A DNA stretch of 64,000 bases from Clusia tigrina (GCA_920105625.2 OV050030.1:318608368-318672367), one strand, 5' to 3'; shown: positions 1 to 11,471, numbered from the stretch's first letter. Numbers and translations are program-made. Notes: generated from the letters alone by a model not told the origin.

Positions 1-99
1 GAAGAAATTTCTTTAACATTAATTGAAAAACTATATAACTCCCTCCCAAATCGTATTTTCGAGGTCATATCAAATAAAGGAGGATACACCCATTATTAA
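1..99 (+). CDS. Tc1-like transposase, C-terminal 32 residues (partial)
   Basis: Frame 1 is open from the first base to a TAA at 97-99. The residues include LYNSLPNRIFEVI followed by NKGGYTHY. Tc1-family transposases typically end with a helix carrying S-x-P-x-R, then a short G-G/G-x-T-x-Y tail, and this matches well. The catalytic DDE residues lie upstream of the window, so intactness cannot be judged. No host gene is expected to end this way. Confidence 0.7.
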   Translation, partial: EEISLTLIEKLYNSLPNRIFEVISNKGGYTHY

Positions 100-190
100 A
101 ACTTTATAAAAACATTTCAAAAAACCTTTACAAATAAATAAGCTGACATATAAATTCATTTTAATTAGTGTTTTATTGATTTAATAACGT

Positions 191-209
191 TGAACCTATT
201 CAAATGAGC
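191..209 (+). repeat. Inner direct repeat of the Tc1-like terminus
   Basis: TGAACCTATTCAAATGAGC matches the outer site at 395-413 at 17 of 19 positions, in the same orientation. I infer an inner transposase-binding site of an IR/DR-type terminus. Confidence 0.6.
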
Positions 210-394
210 CAAAAAAATACCCCACAAAACATATGTTTTGGAAAAAAAAAAATTTTAATTTTTTATTTATTGTTGCTGGATTTTTTTTAAATCTAAATGG
301 TTGAAAAATAAATACTTTACAATACAAAAAATATAGCATAACTATTTTCTTTATTATTAACAAAATTAAGCTAATTTGAATGTAAGAAAAACTG

Positions 395-1096
<702 letters not shown>

Positions 1097-1125
1097 ATAT
1101 GTGTATATATATTAAAATATTGTAA

Positions 1126-1800
1126 ATGCAAATTTCCTGCCTGCAGCTCCGCGTGCCTTTTGCTAAATGCGACATAAAATTGCAACTGCTGCTGCGTAGT
1201 CCATTGATTTCTCCTAGTTAATTTTTTATTGTTTATTTGTGATTAAAATAAATTATTAAATAAAAAAAAATTAATAAATTTTTTATATAAATAAGTATGT
1301 CGCTGTGACCTGCTATCGAGGTTGTCTCAATAAAAATCACATGTGTCACTCAAAGAACTTTCACTTTTCTCTGTGAATAGCTCTGAGTCTCTCTGCCGGA
1401 GATAGGCGCTGGCGTAAGCGAACAAACTTATGTGTAGTAAACAATGCGATCGAAAAAGTGACTCACGACGATTGGTTCAAGTTTCTTGTATTGATCTTTA
1501 ACAAAAGTAAAAATATAAATGTAAAAATAGATTTTTTCAACTACCTCAAATTAAATGGAGTAATAGTGTCAAAATATGTGCTAATTCCCTCGAAATAACT
1601 TAATTAAATTGAACTGAACAGACTCAAACGGGAAAATAAGAAGAGTAACAACAATTAGTGTCTCTTAATAGAAACATCAATAAGCATACACCAAACTAAC
1701 TGTTTTTGGTTGTGCTCAAGTAGTCAATTACTTTCTCTTTGTGATTGTTGTGTATTTATTGTTTACATCGATTCTGGTGTTGCTATTTTTCTGTTTCATG
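1126..1800. other. Non-coding outer part of the left arm
   Basis: AT-rich sequence with no convincing ORF. 1126-1400 pairs with about 58385-58637, and 1400-1800 pairs with about 57160-57558. At 1399-1403 the left arm passes directly from CTCCGG to AGAGACTC. The right arm has about 0.8 kb of extra DNA at this point. Confidence 0.6.
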
Positions 1801-1848
1801 CTCTCTGTTTTATGCCATCGTCAATAACTGTCTTTCTTTGAGCCTATA

Positions 1849-2208
1849 TTGTGTTATTGCAACTATTCGGCTAGACAAATGACACTGACTCGTCAAACTG
1901 AGCAGCGCGGCAACATCAAGTGTGACAATATGCCGAAATTGGCAAGCGGTGGTGTGAGTGCTTTTAGTACTCAACTGATGGCAGTGGAGGAAAGATTGAA
2001 GGCGCATGCTAGGGCTGAGATCAAGCAGCTTGAGGATCGTCTTCGGCACCATACTGACAGCCTGTTCAGTCGGCTCTCGGCCGAATTGTCTTGTGTGGTG
2101 AGCAGGCTGGATAGTGAGTTGGGATCAATTGGAGAGAGATTCAAAAAGTGTGATAAAAAGATACACTGTCTGGAGGAGCACGTCAGTGCTCTAGCTGCTC
2201 GCCTGTGA
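1849..2208 (+). pseudogene. ORF1-like coiled-coil protein of the CR1-like relic
   Basis: The frame encodes 119 residues. Residues 45-119 are rich in E, K, R and L with heptad-like spacing (AEIKQLEDRL, HTDSLFSRL, LDSELGSIGERF), which predicts a coiled coil. Such ORF1 proteins of non-LTR elements trimerise and bind RNA. The left copy keeps 12 residues (DKKIHCLEEHVS) that are missing from both right-side copies. A slightly longer reading through the TGA may have been the original end. It lies just upstream of endonuclease fragments, as expected for ORF1. Confidence 0.5.
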
Positions 2209-2539
2209 TAAACTCACTCAACAGCTAAGTGAAGGCAACAATTGTAGTGGCAGTGCGGTTGATCACCCATGGATGCTGTTCTTTTTGGATTGCCTTTTTC
2301 TAATAAGGAGAATCTAAAAAGCTCTTTCAATTTAATTTGTCGCTCTATTGATTTTTTCCGATTAAGGATATTTTTCGCATTAAGCCGAAACCTAACAACC
2401 CCAACTCTGTGGTGATTGTGAAATTTTATACACCTTACGATCGCATCCTAAGATGGATTGTGTTAAACACTCTATAACTTTGAGAACTAATCTGTTGATG
2501 TAATTTGTATATCTGAAACCTGGTTTCATAAAGGTATAG

Positions 2540-3217
2540 GTGACTCTTGTTTGAATATAAGTAACTACAAGCTTTTTCGAATTGATCGATTAGATAAAAA
2601 AAAATGGCGGGGGTGTGGCAATATATTGTAAAAGTAATTTAAGAGTGAATTTGTTAAATATGTCTGGAGGCTCAGATGGTGTATTTCTAAATGTTGAAAT
2701 TTATGACAATAGCACTAAAGTTTTCCTGTCATGTGTATATAATCCTTATCGTTACTGCTGTTTGTATCCATTTTCTTTTATCGTTTATATCCAACCACGA
2801 TGAAATTTTTTGTTCATTGACTATAAATATAAACCCATTCGTTGAGAAAAATCTTTTTCTTTTCAAGACTATAACTCAATTAATCTTGACTCTTTGTTTA
2901 ATGACCTGTCTCTTAGTAATTGGTCTGAATGTTGGCTGTTTAGCTCTATGAATAAAAAGCTGGATTCGTTAATGTATAGAATTGATGCATTGTTTGACTT
3001 GTATGTTCCACTTGTTACTCGCTCTGTCACTAACAGCAGTTTTCCTTGGTTTACGAATAATACCAATTTGCTCTTAAAAATCGGCTTAGAACATAAAATC
3101 AGTGGAAAAGAAATCCAACTGCATCTAGATGGGAAGAGCACAAAAGAGCCAAAAAAGGTGCAGACTCTACTATTAAATTCTCTGAACGCAGATATTTCAT
3201 GTCCAGACTATGTCTAG
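2540..3217 (+). pseudogene. APE-type endonuclease fragments (CR1-like ORF2)
   Basis: Two overlapping frames together show a typical endonuclease core: GGGVAIYCKS, then VEIYDNSTKVFLSCVYNPYR. A later frame (2894-3217) resembles the region after the endonuclease, with LFDLYVPLVTR and a following PWF. The left copy is frameshifted near 2600, 2800 and 2890. The right copies at 56143-56436 and 61893-62186 keep a longer frame across the first part. The product would nick target DNA to prime reverse transcription; this copy cannot. Confidence 0.5.
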
Positions 3218-3462
3218 GACGACCTTCCAAGTAGCTATGGAATAATTTAAGACAAGTTGGGGTATGCCATGAAAAATTTGATGGCTGTCGGATTGATCCG
3301 GGTATTCTGAATGACTATTTTAGTAGAAGTTCACCGTCTGCTGATAATATGTCTGCTGTAGTTGCAAGGGACTATGTTTTTGAATGCCCATTTGTGTTTG
3401 AATTTATTTCTGTTGGTAAAGGTGATGTTGCTCTCTCTATCAACAAGATAAAGTACTCTGCA

Positions 3463-4001
3463 TTAGATTAAGTGTACTTGAGGCTTGTATACTGAAATGT
3501 TTCCTGGAAACTGCCTGTTGGCTTCCGTCTCGGCAGCGTTCTCCAGACATCTAGGCCTTCGCTCCCAAGCTCTCAGGTTCTGAGTGGAATCCTGAATTTC
3601 CCGTATGAGACAGTCGTACGAATTTTGTTTTAAGTATGTTCTATCTAAAAGCGCATATAAATCTGCAACTTTATGCTGCTTCGTCTGTTTCTGTTAGCCT
3701 TTGAGAAAGTTTCTTAACATATTCTCAAGGTACTCTTCGTGTGGCCTCAAACCTTCCGTTTCTTTATGAAATTGGAACAACTTCTCCTCTGCTCTGCTCT
3801 GAATTGCTGTCCAGGCTTGATCCGCTATATCTAATTGCGACACAGCTCCTCCGGCGTTTGTCTGCTTCCACAATTCCTGAGCTTCTTCCCTGCTCGTACT
3901 CGCTTCGAAGTGATAAGTTGTTTTCCAGTAAACAGTTCTACCTCTGACTGTACCGATTTCAATGTATTCCTTACTTCCTCGTCAGATGAAACGGAACTCA
4001 T
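3463..4001 (-). pseudogene. Unrecognised retroelement-like coding relic (left arm)
   Basis: With one frameshift, the minus strand from the ATG at 3999-4001 reads about 175 residues to a TAA at 3463. The start is MSSVSSDEEVRNTLKSVQ. The later part is helical and charged (AEEKLFQFHKETEGLRPHEE) with one internal TAA. It resembles a gag-like or accessory retroelement protein, but I do not recognise the family. It lies downstream of the BEL-A RT fragment on the same strand and is conserved in all three copies. Confidence 0.35.
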
Positions 4002-4064
4002 AGTTTGCTGTCCTAGTCTCCCTCTAATCTAGAATTAAATATGACTGCCCATTTGTTGACCAGG

Positions 4065-4436
4065 CTATTGCTGAACTCTGCGAAATTTTTCGCAAAGTAA
4101 TTTCCTTTGCTGTACTTGACCATCTGAGGTAATAACAACCCATGGCTCCTGTTGAACTCTTTTCCCAGACATTGCAACTCTGTTATCCGCTTTGGCCGTG
4201 CTCTTACCAGACAATGTTAAGAGGCTTTCATTAAGCAAGTGATAAATTGGTATTTTTTGAAGGGTTTCACGGAAGTTGGAAGCCAACTTCCCTAACTTAA
4301 AGCAACTTGCTGAGAGAATGTTTTTGATATCGTCGCGAGCATGAATCGCAGAGGCATTTGAGTGAGCACATGATAGGACAACTTCTAAGTACATTTTTTC
4401 CGCAAAATCTGAGTTTCCATTGGAAAACGGTGGCAT
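4065..4436 (-). pseudogene. BEL-A reverse transcriptase fragment (left arm)
   Basis: The frame runs through YLEVVLSCAHSNASAIHARDD, FKLGKLASNFRETLQKIP and IYHLLNESLLTL. BEL/Pao RT has the YVDD motif followed by a long helix (AI-x-x-(R/Q)-x-x-I), K-W-x-x-N and IP. Here YVDD is changed to YLEV, so it is catalytically dead. RT words from the preceding segment (SLNDILHVG, LQQDLTIL) are readable at about 4670-4440 in the same direction, with a deletion in between. Confidence 0.6.
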
Positions 4437-4816
4437 TCACCAATTGCCAATTGGTGGAGAGTAACTCCTGACTTGGAGTAACTCCTGACTTGGAGTTTTT
4501 CGAAAGATTAAGCGCTGATAAGCTGTCTGATTAACTAAAGTTAGCCGATACATCTCTCTTTTTTCTAATTGCCACTTGAGAATAAGAATGGTTAAGTCCT
4601 GTTGTAGCGCCTTACCGACATGAAGAATATCATTTAAGCTGCGATTGCTCTATGATGGTGAAGACCCATTAAATACTACACGCAGCTTCGTGGTAAAAAA
4701 AATTAAATTTAAATAAAAAGAAAATAAAAAAAACTTCTGGGTGGAGCTGTCAGGGTTGATGATCGTCTTATGGGGCGGTTAATAATGTTGTGGAGGAATG
4801 TCGCACGGAAGTTGCA

Positions 4817-5083
4817 TCACTGGCATCCTAAATCTAAAAATTCTGTTAGAACTTGATCGTATTCTAGTTTTAACTCTTTGCGCCGTATCAATGTTCGTTC
4901 ATTGTGTCGAAACAGCCAACACGCGATTAACCGAGATTGTCCACGAAATTCATATGTGCCTAACTTCTTGAATGTAATATCAAAAACGTGACGACCAGAA
5001 ACAGATCGCCGAGTCGTTTTTGTGTAAATTTCGCATTCAAAGTCTGCCTGCGGTACGTGTATAGTCGCACAAACTTCTTCCAC
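4817..5083 (-). pseudogene. BEL-A region between protease and RT (left arm)
   Basis: The frame contains SVSGRHVFDITFKKLG, then FRGQSRLIACWLF, and ends LEYDQVLTEFLDLGC. BEL/Pao pol has GR-(F/Y)-x-V-x-LP, then LG-x-S-x-x-x-A, then Y-x-x-x-(M/L)-x-E-Y-x-x-LGH here. The match in order and spacing supports the family. An overlapping frame at 4960-5211 is a shadow. Confidence 0.6.
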
Positions 5084-5182
5084 TTCTTCAGCTGTACGTT
5101 AAGAGAAACTTCTGTAAAATGGGCAGAAACAGAAGCTGGGACTGATGTATTGCGTGCTGCAGCCAAAGGTCCGAGTAAGTAT

Positions 5183-5398
5183 CTATCCAAACGACGTGCG
5201 TTGTTCCACAAGTGAATTGAGAATATGAATTGTTAGTCCTTCACGTATAATAAGAGGATACAAGACGCCACCCAGGAGAAGATCGACTGGGGTGCCTTGC
5301 GAGAACGTTGGGTCCACATAATCCAGACGTACCAATAAATTAAGTTGTCCAGGATCAAGCCCACACAAGGAGAGGGTGCTAGTGATTTTGGGAAACAC
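5183..5398 (-). pseudogene. BEL-A protease-like C-terminal region (left arm)
   Basis: The frame holds LDYVDPTFSQGTPVDLLLGG and ends VEQRTSFG. BEL/Pao proteases end with ADP-x-F, then (I/V)D-x-LLG, then Q-T-x-(F/L)GW, and all three are recognisable. The catalytic D-S-G part should lie upstream at about 5400-5600, where the frame is broken. Position 5256 reads V-L-Y where the other copies read D-L-Y. Confidence 0.6.
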
Positions 5399-5708
5399 AA
5401 AATCTGAGACCTACTGTTAAAACTTGCTATCCAGCAACGAACCTATAAAAAAAGAAGATAATTGACTGGAATTAGTGCTGACGACATCATTAAGACCGAA
5501 TATAGTAGCATCGCATCATTTGCATATCAAAACCACAACAAACGTTTTAGCCTTTCTGAGACGAATGATGCTTTCGAAGAGGGGTCAACTAAAACACAAA
5601 CAATATTATTGACACAAGGGCTGTGCCTTTTGATGTGGTGACTGAGTGAACTATTTGACTGACTTTTCTTCTATAGTGGAATGCATTTGATTGTCTTAAG
5701 CTGCGAGA

Positions 5709-6170
5709 TCATTCGTCAACGTGTTTGACCTGTATTTGGGCGACGGTATCGCTATGCAGGATAGAATGGTGATGTTGTCGGTATTTCCAGCAAGTGTTTT
5801 TACTTGGACAAGCTTTAATACATGATGTTCTGACAAACAGTTGAAATAGCGCAATATAATCCTCTACTGATAGTCGCACAATCTGTCGACAGGCGTAAAG
5901 CAGATGCTTCCGCACACTACACATTGAACAACTTGAGCTTCCCGCCAGTGTGTGATGCGATGATTGATTCGACGTTGTAGAGGAAGGATTTTTTCCTATA
6001 CGAGATATAGACAGCGCGTTAGGAGAGCTCAAATCGGCCACGGCTTCAATCATTTGGAACCGTTTCGCCAAGATATCGCCCAACTGCTTCCATTGCGGGG
6101 TATCAGTCTTGTTTTTTAATGTCTGCTCCCAGAGATACATGTATACTTTTGGTAAGAGAACCGAACACAA
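5709..6170 (-). pseudogene. BEL-A gag C-terminus with cysteine/histidine cluster (left arm)
   Basis: The 153-residue frame starts with LPKVYMYLWEQTLKNK, a typical BEL/Pao gag segment. It continues through SCSMCSVRKHLLYACRQI and ends with CIKACPSKNTCWKYRQHHHSILHS. The C/H pattern, ending in a C-x2-(C/Y)-x3-HH-x2-LH motif, is the BEL/Pao zinc-binding region just before the protease. The first knuckle lacks some canonical spacing, so decay is likely. The same frame is open in all three copies. Confidence 0.65.
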
Positions 6171-6522
6171 GAAAACAAAGATGACATCCGAATTAGAGGT
6201 GTCGATTTAGAGTGATTTTACCGCCGCGATACAAATACTAATACGTTGCAGCTCCTTAAGAGCACGGCCAGAATCTGAGTTACAATATGGGTGGTTTAAA
6301 AAGTCTTAATTTGGTTGTTTATTAAGATACGCTGGTTGTCATACCTGGCTATAAGATTTTACCTCGCCGTCGTAAACACATCATTGGTAAGCGAGGCTAG
6401 CTATATAATGTCTCGCACATCGCCAGCTGTCTTCTGTGGTAAATGAAAGAGTTTCTCTACATTAGATAGCCGGGAATTATTTAATATATGGCGGTGAACA
6501 GATCATGCAATGAGGACCATTG

Positions 6523-6810
6523 TCAATAATCCCTTCGGAAAATGTCGGTGTCGCATGATGGAAGGCTGGTATTTGATGACCGAGTGAGAGGTTCCAATAA
6601 AGCAAGTGTAGCTCTGGCGGCAGGAGATGATGGCAGTTCACTGCTCTCCAGCATAGTCATACGATGTGTGTAGCGGCTGTAGTCTGCAGAGTACGAATTT
6701 TCAATCACGCACTTATCTTCTTTGAGAGCTTCTGCTTCTTTAAGTAAGACAGATAAGCCAAAACAATATATTGCATCACTCTGGCAAGAGTGTCTTGATG
6801 CAGCTTTCAT
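6523..6810 (-). pseudogene. BEL-A gag N-terminal region (left arm)
   Basis: The frame begins MKAASRHSCQSDAIYC and reaches LPSCDTDIFRRDY. It continues past a stop into words like INNSRLSNVEKLFHLP, which match the BEL/Pao gag signature (LP-x-F, W-x-x-F-x-x-x-F, LS-x-V-x-K-x-x-YL). Gag would form the particle shell. The ORF is closed at 6523 by a stop, and the rest is readable down to about 6380. Confidence 0.55.
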
Positions 6811-7290
6811 GTGTATTCGACTATATAATTTTGACTATATATTTTTGCTCAATATTTTTTGAAAGCATATGCCAATAGTTGCTTTCAACTTGTCCATAAC
6901 GGTACAAAAAAAAAACAACTTATTTAGAGAGTTGACTTATGCTGGTTGTAGCGTATTTTCAATTTGCACAAATAACTGTACACAAAAATCCAAAGGCAAC
7001 GGCGAGAACGAAAAACTAACGGCAATGTATAAATGCAATCCAACGGCGGCTGCGTAAAGGAAAGAGAAATGCGCTCGAATGCAATGAATGTGACGCTAAT
7101 GGCATACATATGCGTTTGTATCAAGCGTATATTTTCCGTTCAGGCGACCTTCAGTCTCCTTTATATTTTTATAAGTAAAAAAGAAACACACTAGCCTTTC
7201 CTTTCCCCAGTTTCCAGACGTTGATATGCAGGAAATGGTACTAGCCGGACTAAGATCCGTCTTGAAGGACCAAAACTTTTCACGCACATC

Positions 7291-7899
7291 AGAATTTAGT
7301 ATATTAAATTTAAACTAATTCTAATCTAGTAAATTACAATAAAAATACAAACATAATTGATTATCAACTAAGGAATAATTAGTTTTGTCAAATTATGTCT
7401 AGTCCCACGATGTGTTCATCCTCACAGTCAAAAAGGCAAGAAGAAGTACGTTTCAAACTTTTGAAGACTCTCTCACTCACTTTAAACGTACGCCAGTGGC
7501 GTGAACATAGAGACGACTTGCCAGTGGCGTGAACAAATTCATTTATTTTCTCAATACTTTCGATTTTTTGTATAGCTAATCCATCAAATGTCATTAGACT
7601 TTTTGATACATTCATAGCATATTGTTTTCTACATAAAAATGTTACCCTGCGAAAGGGTAACACTCTTTCAATGTCGCAATGAACACTTCCAGAATGTTAT
7701 ATTTTTATATTTGGAAAAGAACAGAGAATGGTAAAAGAATCCGTTTTGGGTAAAAAATTTTTATAAAAAAATTAAAAAATGAGAAACTTATAATAAATTC
7801 AATTTTAATTAATTTATAAAAAAATATTGTTCATCTCTGTCAACCATACGTGTATAAAGTGCCATGCCATAACACTGTCTACCCTGTCGCACTCAGTGT
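7291..7899. other. Unassigned segment of the left arm
   Basis: It contains a minus-strand frame of 91 residues (7388-7663) with no family I recognise, and AT-rich sequence up to 7900. Its right-arm counterpart is about 51200-51800. Two direct 16-bp copies of GCCAGTGGCGTGAACA lie at 7492-7507 and 7520-7535; the right arm has one. Confidence 0.4.
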
Positions 7900-9035
7900 A
7901 ATATTTTCACAAAAGAAATCACAGCCCCGATGTAGGGTTGCAGTTATTTGAGAAAAGCAGAGAAAATCTATGCAGTGTAAAGCAAGTGTAACATTTTTGC
8001 GGAGAAAAGAAAACGCTATTGATTGTTCGTTTAAATTTTTTATAAAGTGTGCGAGAAAAGTTGATTCTAAAAGTTGTATTCTTTGTTATTAGTTTTAATT
8101 TACAATTGTGAAATGAAATTAAATAATTGCCGGTTAAATTTGACTGCAAGTACTATTGATGTGAATTTTTTTGGTTTTTTAGCAATCATAGACCAGGCTT
8201 AATTTCTATAGTTTCTGTTCGCATATTTTTGATTTTTGCAAAATTCTTTGTAACTATGTACAGTTTACTTACTTTTAATTTTTTTATATCTGATAGTAAT
8301 CGTAAAATGAGTTATTTATTTTTAGAACTTCTTGTTTTGTGAAAAGAATCCCCTCGTACTTTTCATTGGAAACAGAAATAATAAGCGACCTTGGGACTGT
8401 TCAAGTTTCTTTTGGAATTATTATAGCAAAAACAATTTCCCTGTTTTTATACCCTGCTGCACCCAGCTTCGCATTTTTGATTTTTTCAATGTCTTCGTTC
8501 GTAAAAATTTTATTTATCATAATACGTAGCCTTGTAGCTCCAATGTTGTTTTGAATGTGTTCGATATTATTCTCCAAAGTTTTGATTTTATTAAAATGTA
8601 TAAATAAAGTAACTGACTATAAATTTGTACGTTCGTGTCCCTAAAGTCATTGAATTTTTCAAGAACTTTATTCCTGTCTGATTCTTAAATTTCTTTTAAC
8701 ATATGTATGAAAAGTCTCGTTAATTTGAAGATTTTTCTTTAAATTTTCGATTGCTTAATGGTTGTTTTCAACGGTTACCTTAAAGTGTTCCTCTATCTCG
8801 GTTCTATCATCGTCATCCATGGTACCATAAAGCCATTAGAATACCGTCCCAAAGATGTTAAGTAGCCCTCGTTTCTGTCTATGGTATGTAATCTACGTTT
8901 CAGTGAGGCAAGTTGGAGATATAAAATGTGCTTGTTTTCTATTGGTTGAAACTTGCGTATATTAATTATGTAGTTATCTATGATTAATGCTGAAAATACT
9001 GTTTTTCTTTTACTTGTGCTCACAATGTTCATGTG
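7900..9035 (-). pseudogene. env: Errantivirus-like envelope gene relic (left arm)
   Basis: On the minus strand, fragments in several frames resemble insect errantivirus Env. An ectodomain piece (8793-9032) leads into the conserved segment after the cleavage region. It is followed by a helical stretch and late ectodomain words such as GNYLISFHNCKLKLI (near 8100). Env mediates cell entry in gypsy-type elements. This copy has multiple stops and frameshifts and is broken. It directly follows truncated BEL-B at about 9035. The matching errantivirus pol lies on the far side of BEL-B. Confidence 0.5.
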
Positions 9036-9182
9036 CTGTTATTGCGTTTCAATTGCCGTGATTAAACTATCGGACCCAGTTAGACAGTCATCCATGTAGA
9101 AGTTGCTTCAGAGAGCTTCAGCCCCAAGTGGATGTTGAGAACTGTGCTCATTTCCTAATTGTTGAAGGCACTTGATTGCCAG

Positions 9183-9398
9183 TTATGGTGCTGACCGAGT
9201 CCCGTATGTCACCGTGTTTAGTTGGTAATATTGCTTGGTTTCGGTGGGATCTTTCCTCCAAACGATTAACTGGTACTTTCGATGGCCCGGATGAACCAAG
9301 ATTTGTCTGTACATTTTTTGTATGTCAGACATAAAGACAAATCGTGGATATCGGAATCGCATTAAATCGTAAAGAGTTTTCTTGGAAACTTTGGGCAT
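9183..9398 (-). pseudogene. BEL-B reverse transcriptase fragment (left arm)
   Basis: The frame shows FVFMSDIQKMYRQILVHP, then YQLIVWRKDP and YQLNTVTYGTRSAP. These are BEL/Pao RT blocks (DI-x-KM(Y/F)-x-Q-I, Q-x-x-(L/V)WR, L-x-TVTYG). The YMDD block follows in another frame near 9090 (FYMDDCLTGSD). The right arm has lost most of this RT piece, so this is the better copy. Confidence 0.7.
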
Positions 9399-9591
9399 TT
9401 ATCCATTAAGTTGTTGAGAGCCTCTTTATTTCGTGTTGGTCTAAGTTGACACAAGCCGAGAAGTCCGTTAGTAGATCAAACTCAATTATAGCGTCAAAGG
9501 TGTTTAGAGTGGGGAAACATGTAAAAGGAAGATGTCCTTATCAGCACATTCATTCCCAGTGACATCCACTCTCCCTACCACAGTTTTGACC

Positions 9592-10509
9592 CTAAATGTT
9601 TTGAATACCGGCTTTATTCCCCGCAGGGCAGGGATATCTCAAACATAATTCTTGGCACTTGCGGTCGGATGATACAGGTGAAATCGGGCGAGAGTTAAGT
9701 AGGGATTCAATCTCAACCACTGTCGGTGTCAGCTCTTCAAAGGAGAATACACTGCCTGGGCCTGTGAAGTGAGGATAGGCTAGTTCACTTCTCCATGATG
9801 AGTTGTACAGAGATTGTTCCAGTTGCATTGGGACAATATCTGGCAATACGAATGCCTCTAACCCTGAAGAAAATATGGTTGCTCGTGACTGAAGTTGGAT
9901 GTTCACGCGATGGTTTGCCCTTTTTCTGCTGTGACCAATGCCTACAATGCGTTGCTTGGGGTTATTACTAGCTGCTTGATGAGCAGTTCTGTCACTAAGT
10001 TGACCTGTGAGCCGGAATCTGAATTCATTAGATTGTTCGTTGCTTGCCGTGATGGTTACTCTGGCTGTTGCTAACAAAACATGGTCTTGGTATCCCGACA
10101 ATATATTGGCTGCTGCTGATGTAACTGATGAACTGGCCGCCTTGAGTTCTTTCGTAAGTATTGTTGGTGGTCTTTCTCGTCCACTGAGAGTTTCTAGAGA
10201 TTGGTAGCGGAGCTCGAGGAAGTGCAGAAAGTCTTCCAACGATTGAATCTCCTTTGGATTCTTTAATGACTGTTCGTACAGCAATTGACTCTGGCGGTCG
10301 ACTCCTATATTGTTGATGGTCAAGATGCTTTTTCTTACAACATCATGGATGTTTTTTATTGCTCCTGAGGATGTGTTTTCTGGTGATAGGCTTGAATGCC
10401 CTATGATTTGTTGGAGTAGTGTGGGAGGCCAGCACTCGTTTATTGTCGTACGGGTCTTGGAGAAGGTTCCACGCTGTCTCATAATTCTCCTGGGCATCTC
10501 CAGTGACAT
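9592..10509 (-). pseudogene. BEL-B gag/protease/integrase fusion by deletion (left arm)
   Basis: A 305-residue frame joins three separated parts of a BEL/Pao polyprotein. Residues 1-110 are gag (LYEQSLKNPKEIQSLEDFLH). Residues 130-255 are protease-like, with HVLLATARVTI, QRIVGIGHSRKRAN, AFVLPDIVP and LAYPHFTGPG. Residues 258-285 are integrase-like (VVEIESLLNSRPISPVSSD). The gag zinc-knuckle region present in the right arm (48762-49036) is missing here. The catalytic D-x-G of the protease is not recognisable. The open frame is a by-product of deletion, not a working gene. Confidence 0.6.
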
Positions 10510-10893
10510 TCGACTTCAAGTACCATATTTTTCGTGTTTGGGCAATTGGAGTCTTGTGCACCATTTCTGAGAACATAACAAAGTATTGGTGCCATTTGAG
10601 GTAGTTGGTATGGACATTTTTGGCAAACGACATGCAAGCTAGTCAGGCTGCAGTGTGGAAGTCGGACCCTTTGCTTTGGTGGACAAAACAATCAATTGCT
10701 GATGAACCTGATTTTCCATACTCAGGTATGCTGAATCATACCCTTCGTCTTCTGGTGTTGATATTTCATCAAAGATCTTGTAATTAGGGTCTCGATCTCG
10801 TCCCATAGTTTGTTGATGCGTTTAATGTTACCCTCGTAGTACTCCTGTGGTTGCTCGGTTATGATGTCGGCGAAGAGACATAAATAACGCTTG

Positions 10894-11452
10894 TTATTTG
10901 CGGATGATGCCGCTTATGTTGGGTGTGGCACCATTCAATTGCTTCTCTGTAGGCGTTGGATTCCTTTCAGTAGGGCGGGGTTCCATTTCCTTGTAATGAG
11001 TCCTATCTGCTGGCGTTGTAGGTGCTGGATGATGGGTGCTCATTGCGATTTCAAACTTTTCTCGGTATTGAGTGACAAGGTCTGAGATTTCATGGTAGTA
11101 GTCATTAGCAAAATACGGGCGGACCATGGATATTCATATATACATATACATTCTCGAGCTGCCTTATTGTATTGTCGGTTGTTTCGAATTGTGCCCATGC
11201 CTCATTTAGACATCGACAGCATTCTTCGAAATAGGATGTGGAATGTTTTCGTTCCACCGAATCCTTTTTGTAGTTCCGGATTATTCTCTGTATTCTCTCT
11301 CCGATTTCCTCCTGCGATGCAACTAAATCGCTAAATTTGTCCATTTTCTTGCTTCCTTGCGCACAGTGATATGAATGCTGCTTATTGGTTCGCAACGTTG
11401 GACTTTGTTGGTTCGCTGAATGATAGCACTGGTACTTACACCAGGATTTCAC
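10894..11452 (-). pseudogene. BEL-B gag N-terminal region (left arm)
   Basis: The frame 11105-11452 contains MDKFSDLVASQEEIGERIQR, then KKDSVERKHSTSYFEECCRC and LNEAWAQFETTDNTIRQLE. This is the helical N-terminus of BEL/Pao gag. A second frame (10894-11127) continues with a helix and a proline/threonine-rich stretch after a frameshift. The first frame starts 37 bp after the LTR edge, so the Met at about 11352 is the more likely true start. Confidence 0.6.
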
Positions 11453-11471
11453 AAATGTTATGTGTTTTAAT

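Larger units (their letters stand above)
1700..3462 (+). mobile_element. CR1-like non-LTR retrotransposon relic (left arm)
   Basis: A coiled-coil ORF1-like frame (1849-2208) is followed by pieces of an APE-type endonuclease (about 2540-3217) and by the very start of a reverse transcriptase (INKIKSSALD-like words near 3440). It stops abruptly at about 3462, where an opposite-strand coding relic begins with no gap. Several frameshifts break ORF2. The family is judged from order and motif style; Jockey/CR1 group membership is likely, the exact clade is not proven. The 5' boundary is an estimate. Confidence 0.55.
4002..7290 (-). mobile_element. BEL/Pao LTR retrotransposon relic BEL-A (left arm)
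   Basis: Read on the minus strand the order is gag N-terminus (6523-6810), gag with zinc-binding cysteines (5709-6170), protease-like region (5183-5398), post-protease region (4817-5083), then reverse transcriptase pieces (about 4670-4440 and 4065-4436). This is the BEL/Pao order. RNase H, integrase and both LTRs are not recognisable. 6811-7290 is presumed leader, with no clear LTR edge. The outer limits are estimates. Confidence 0.7.

Noticed and set aside
4960..5215. Frames opposite and beside the BEL-A post-protease region
   Set aside because: They are shadows in other frames of a recognisable BEL/Pao segment and recur only because the DNA is repeated.
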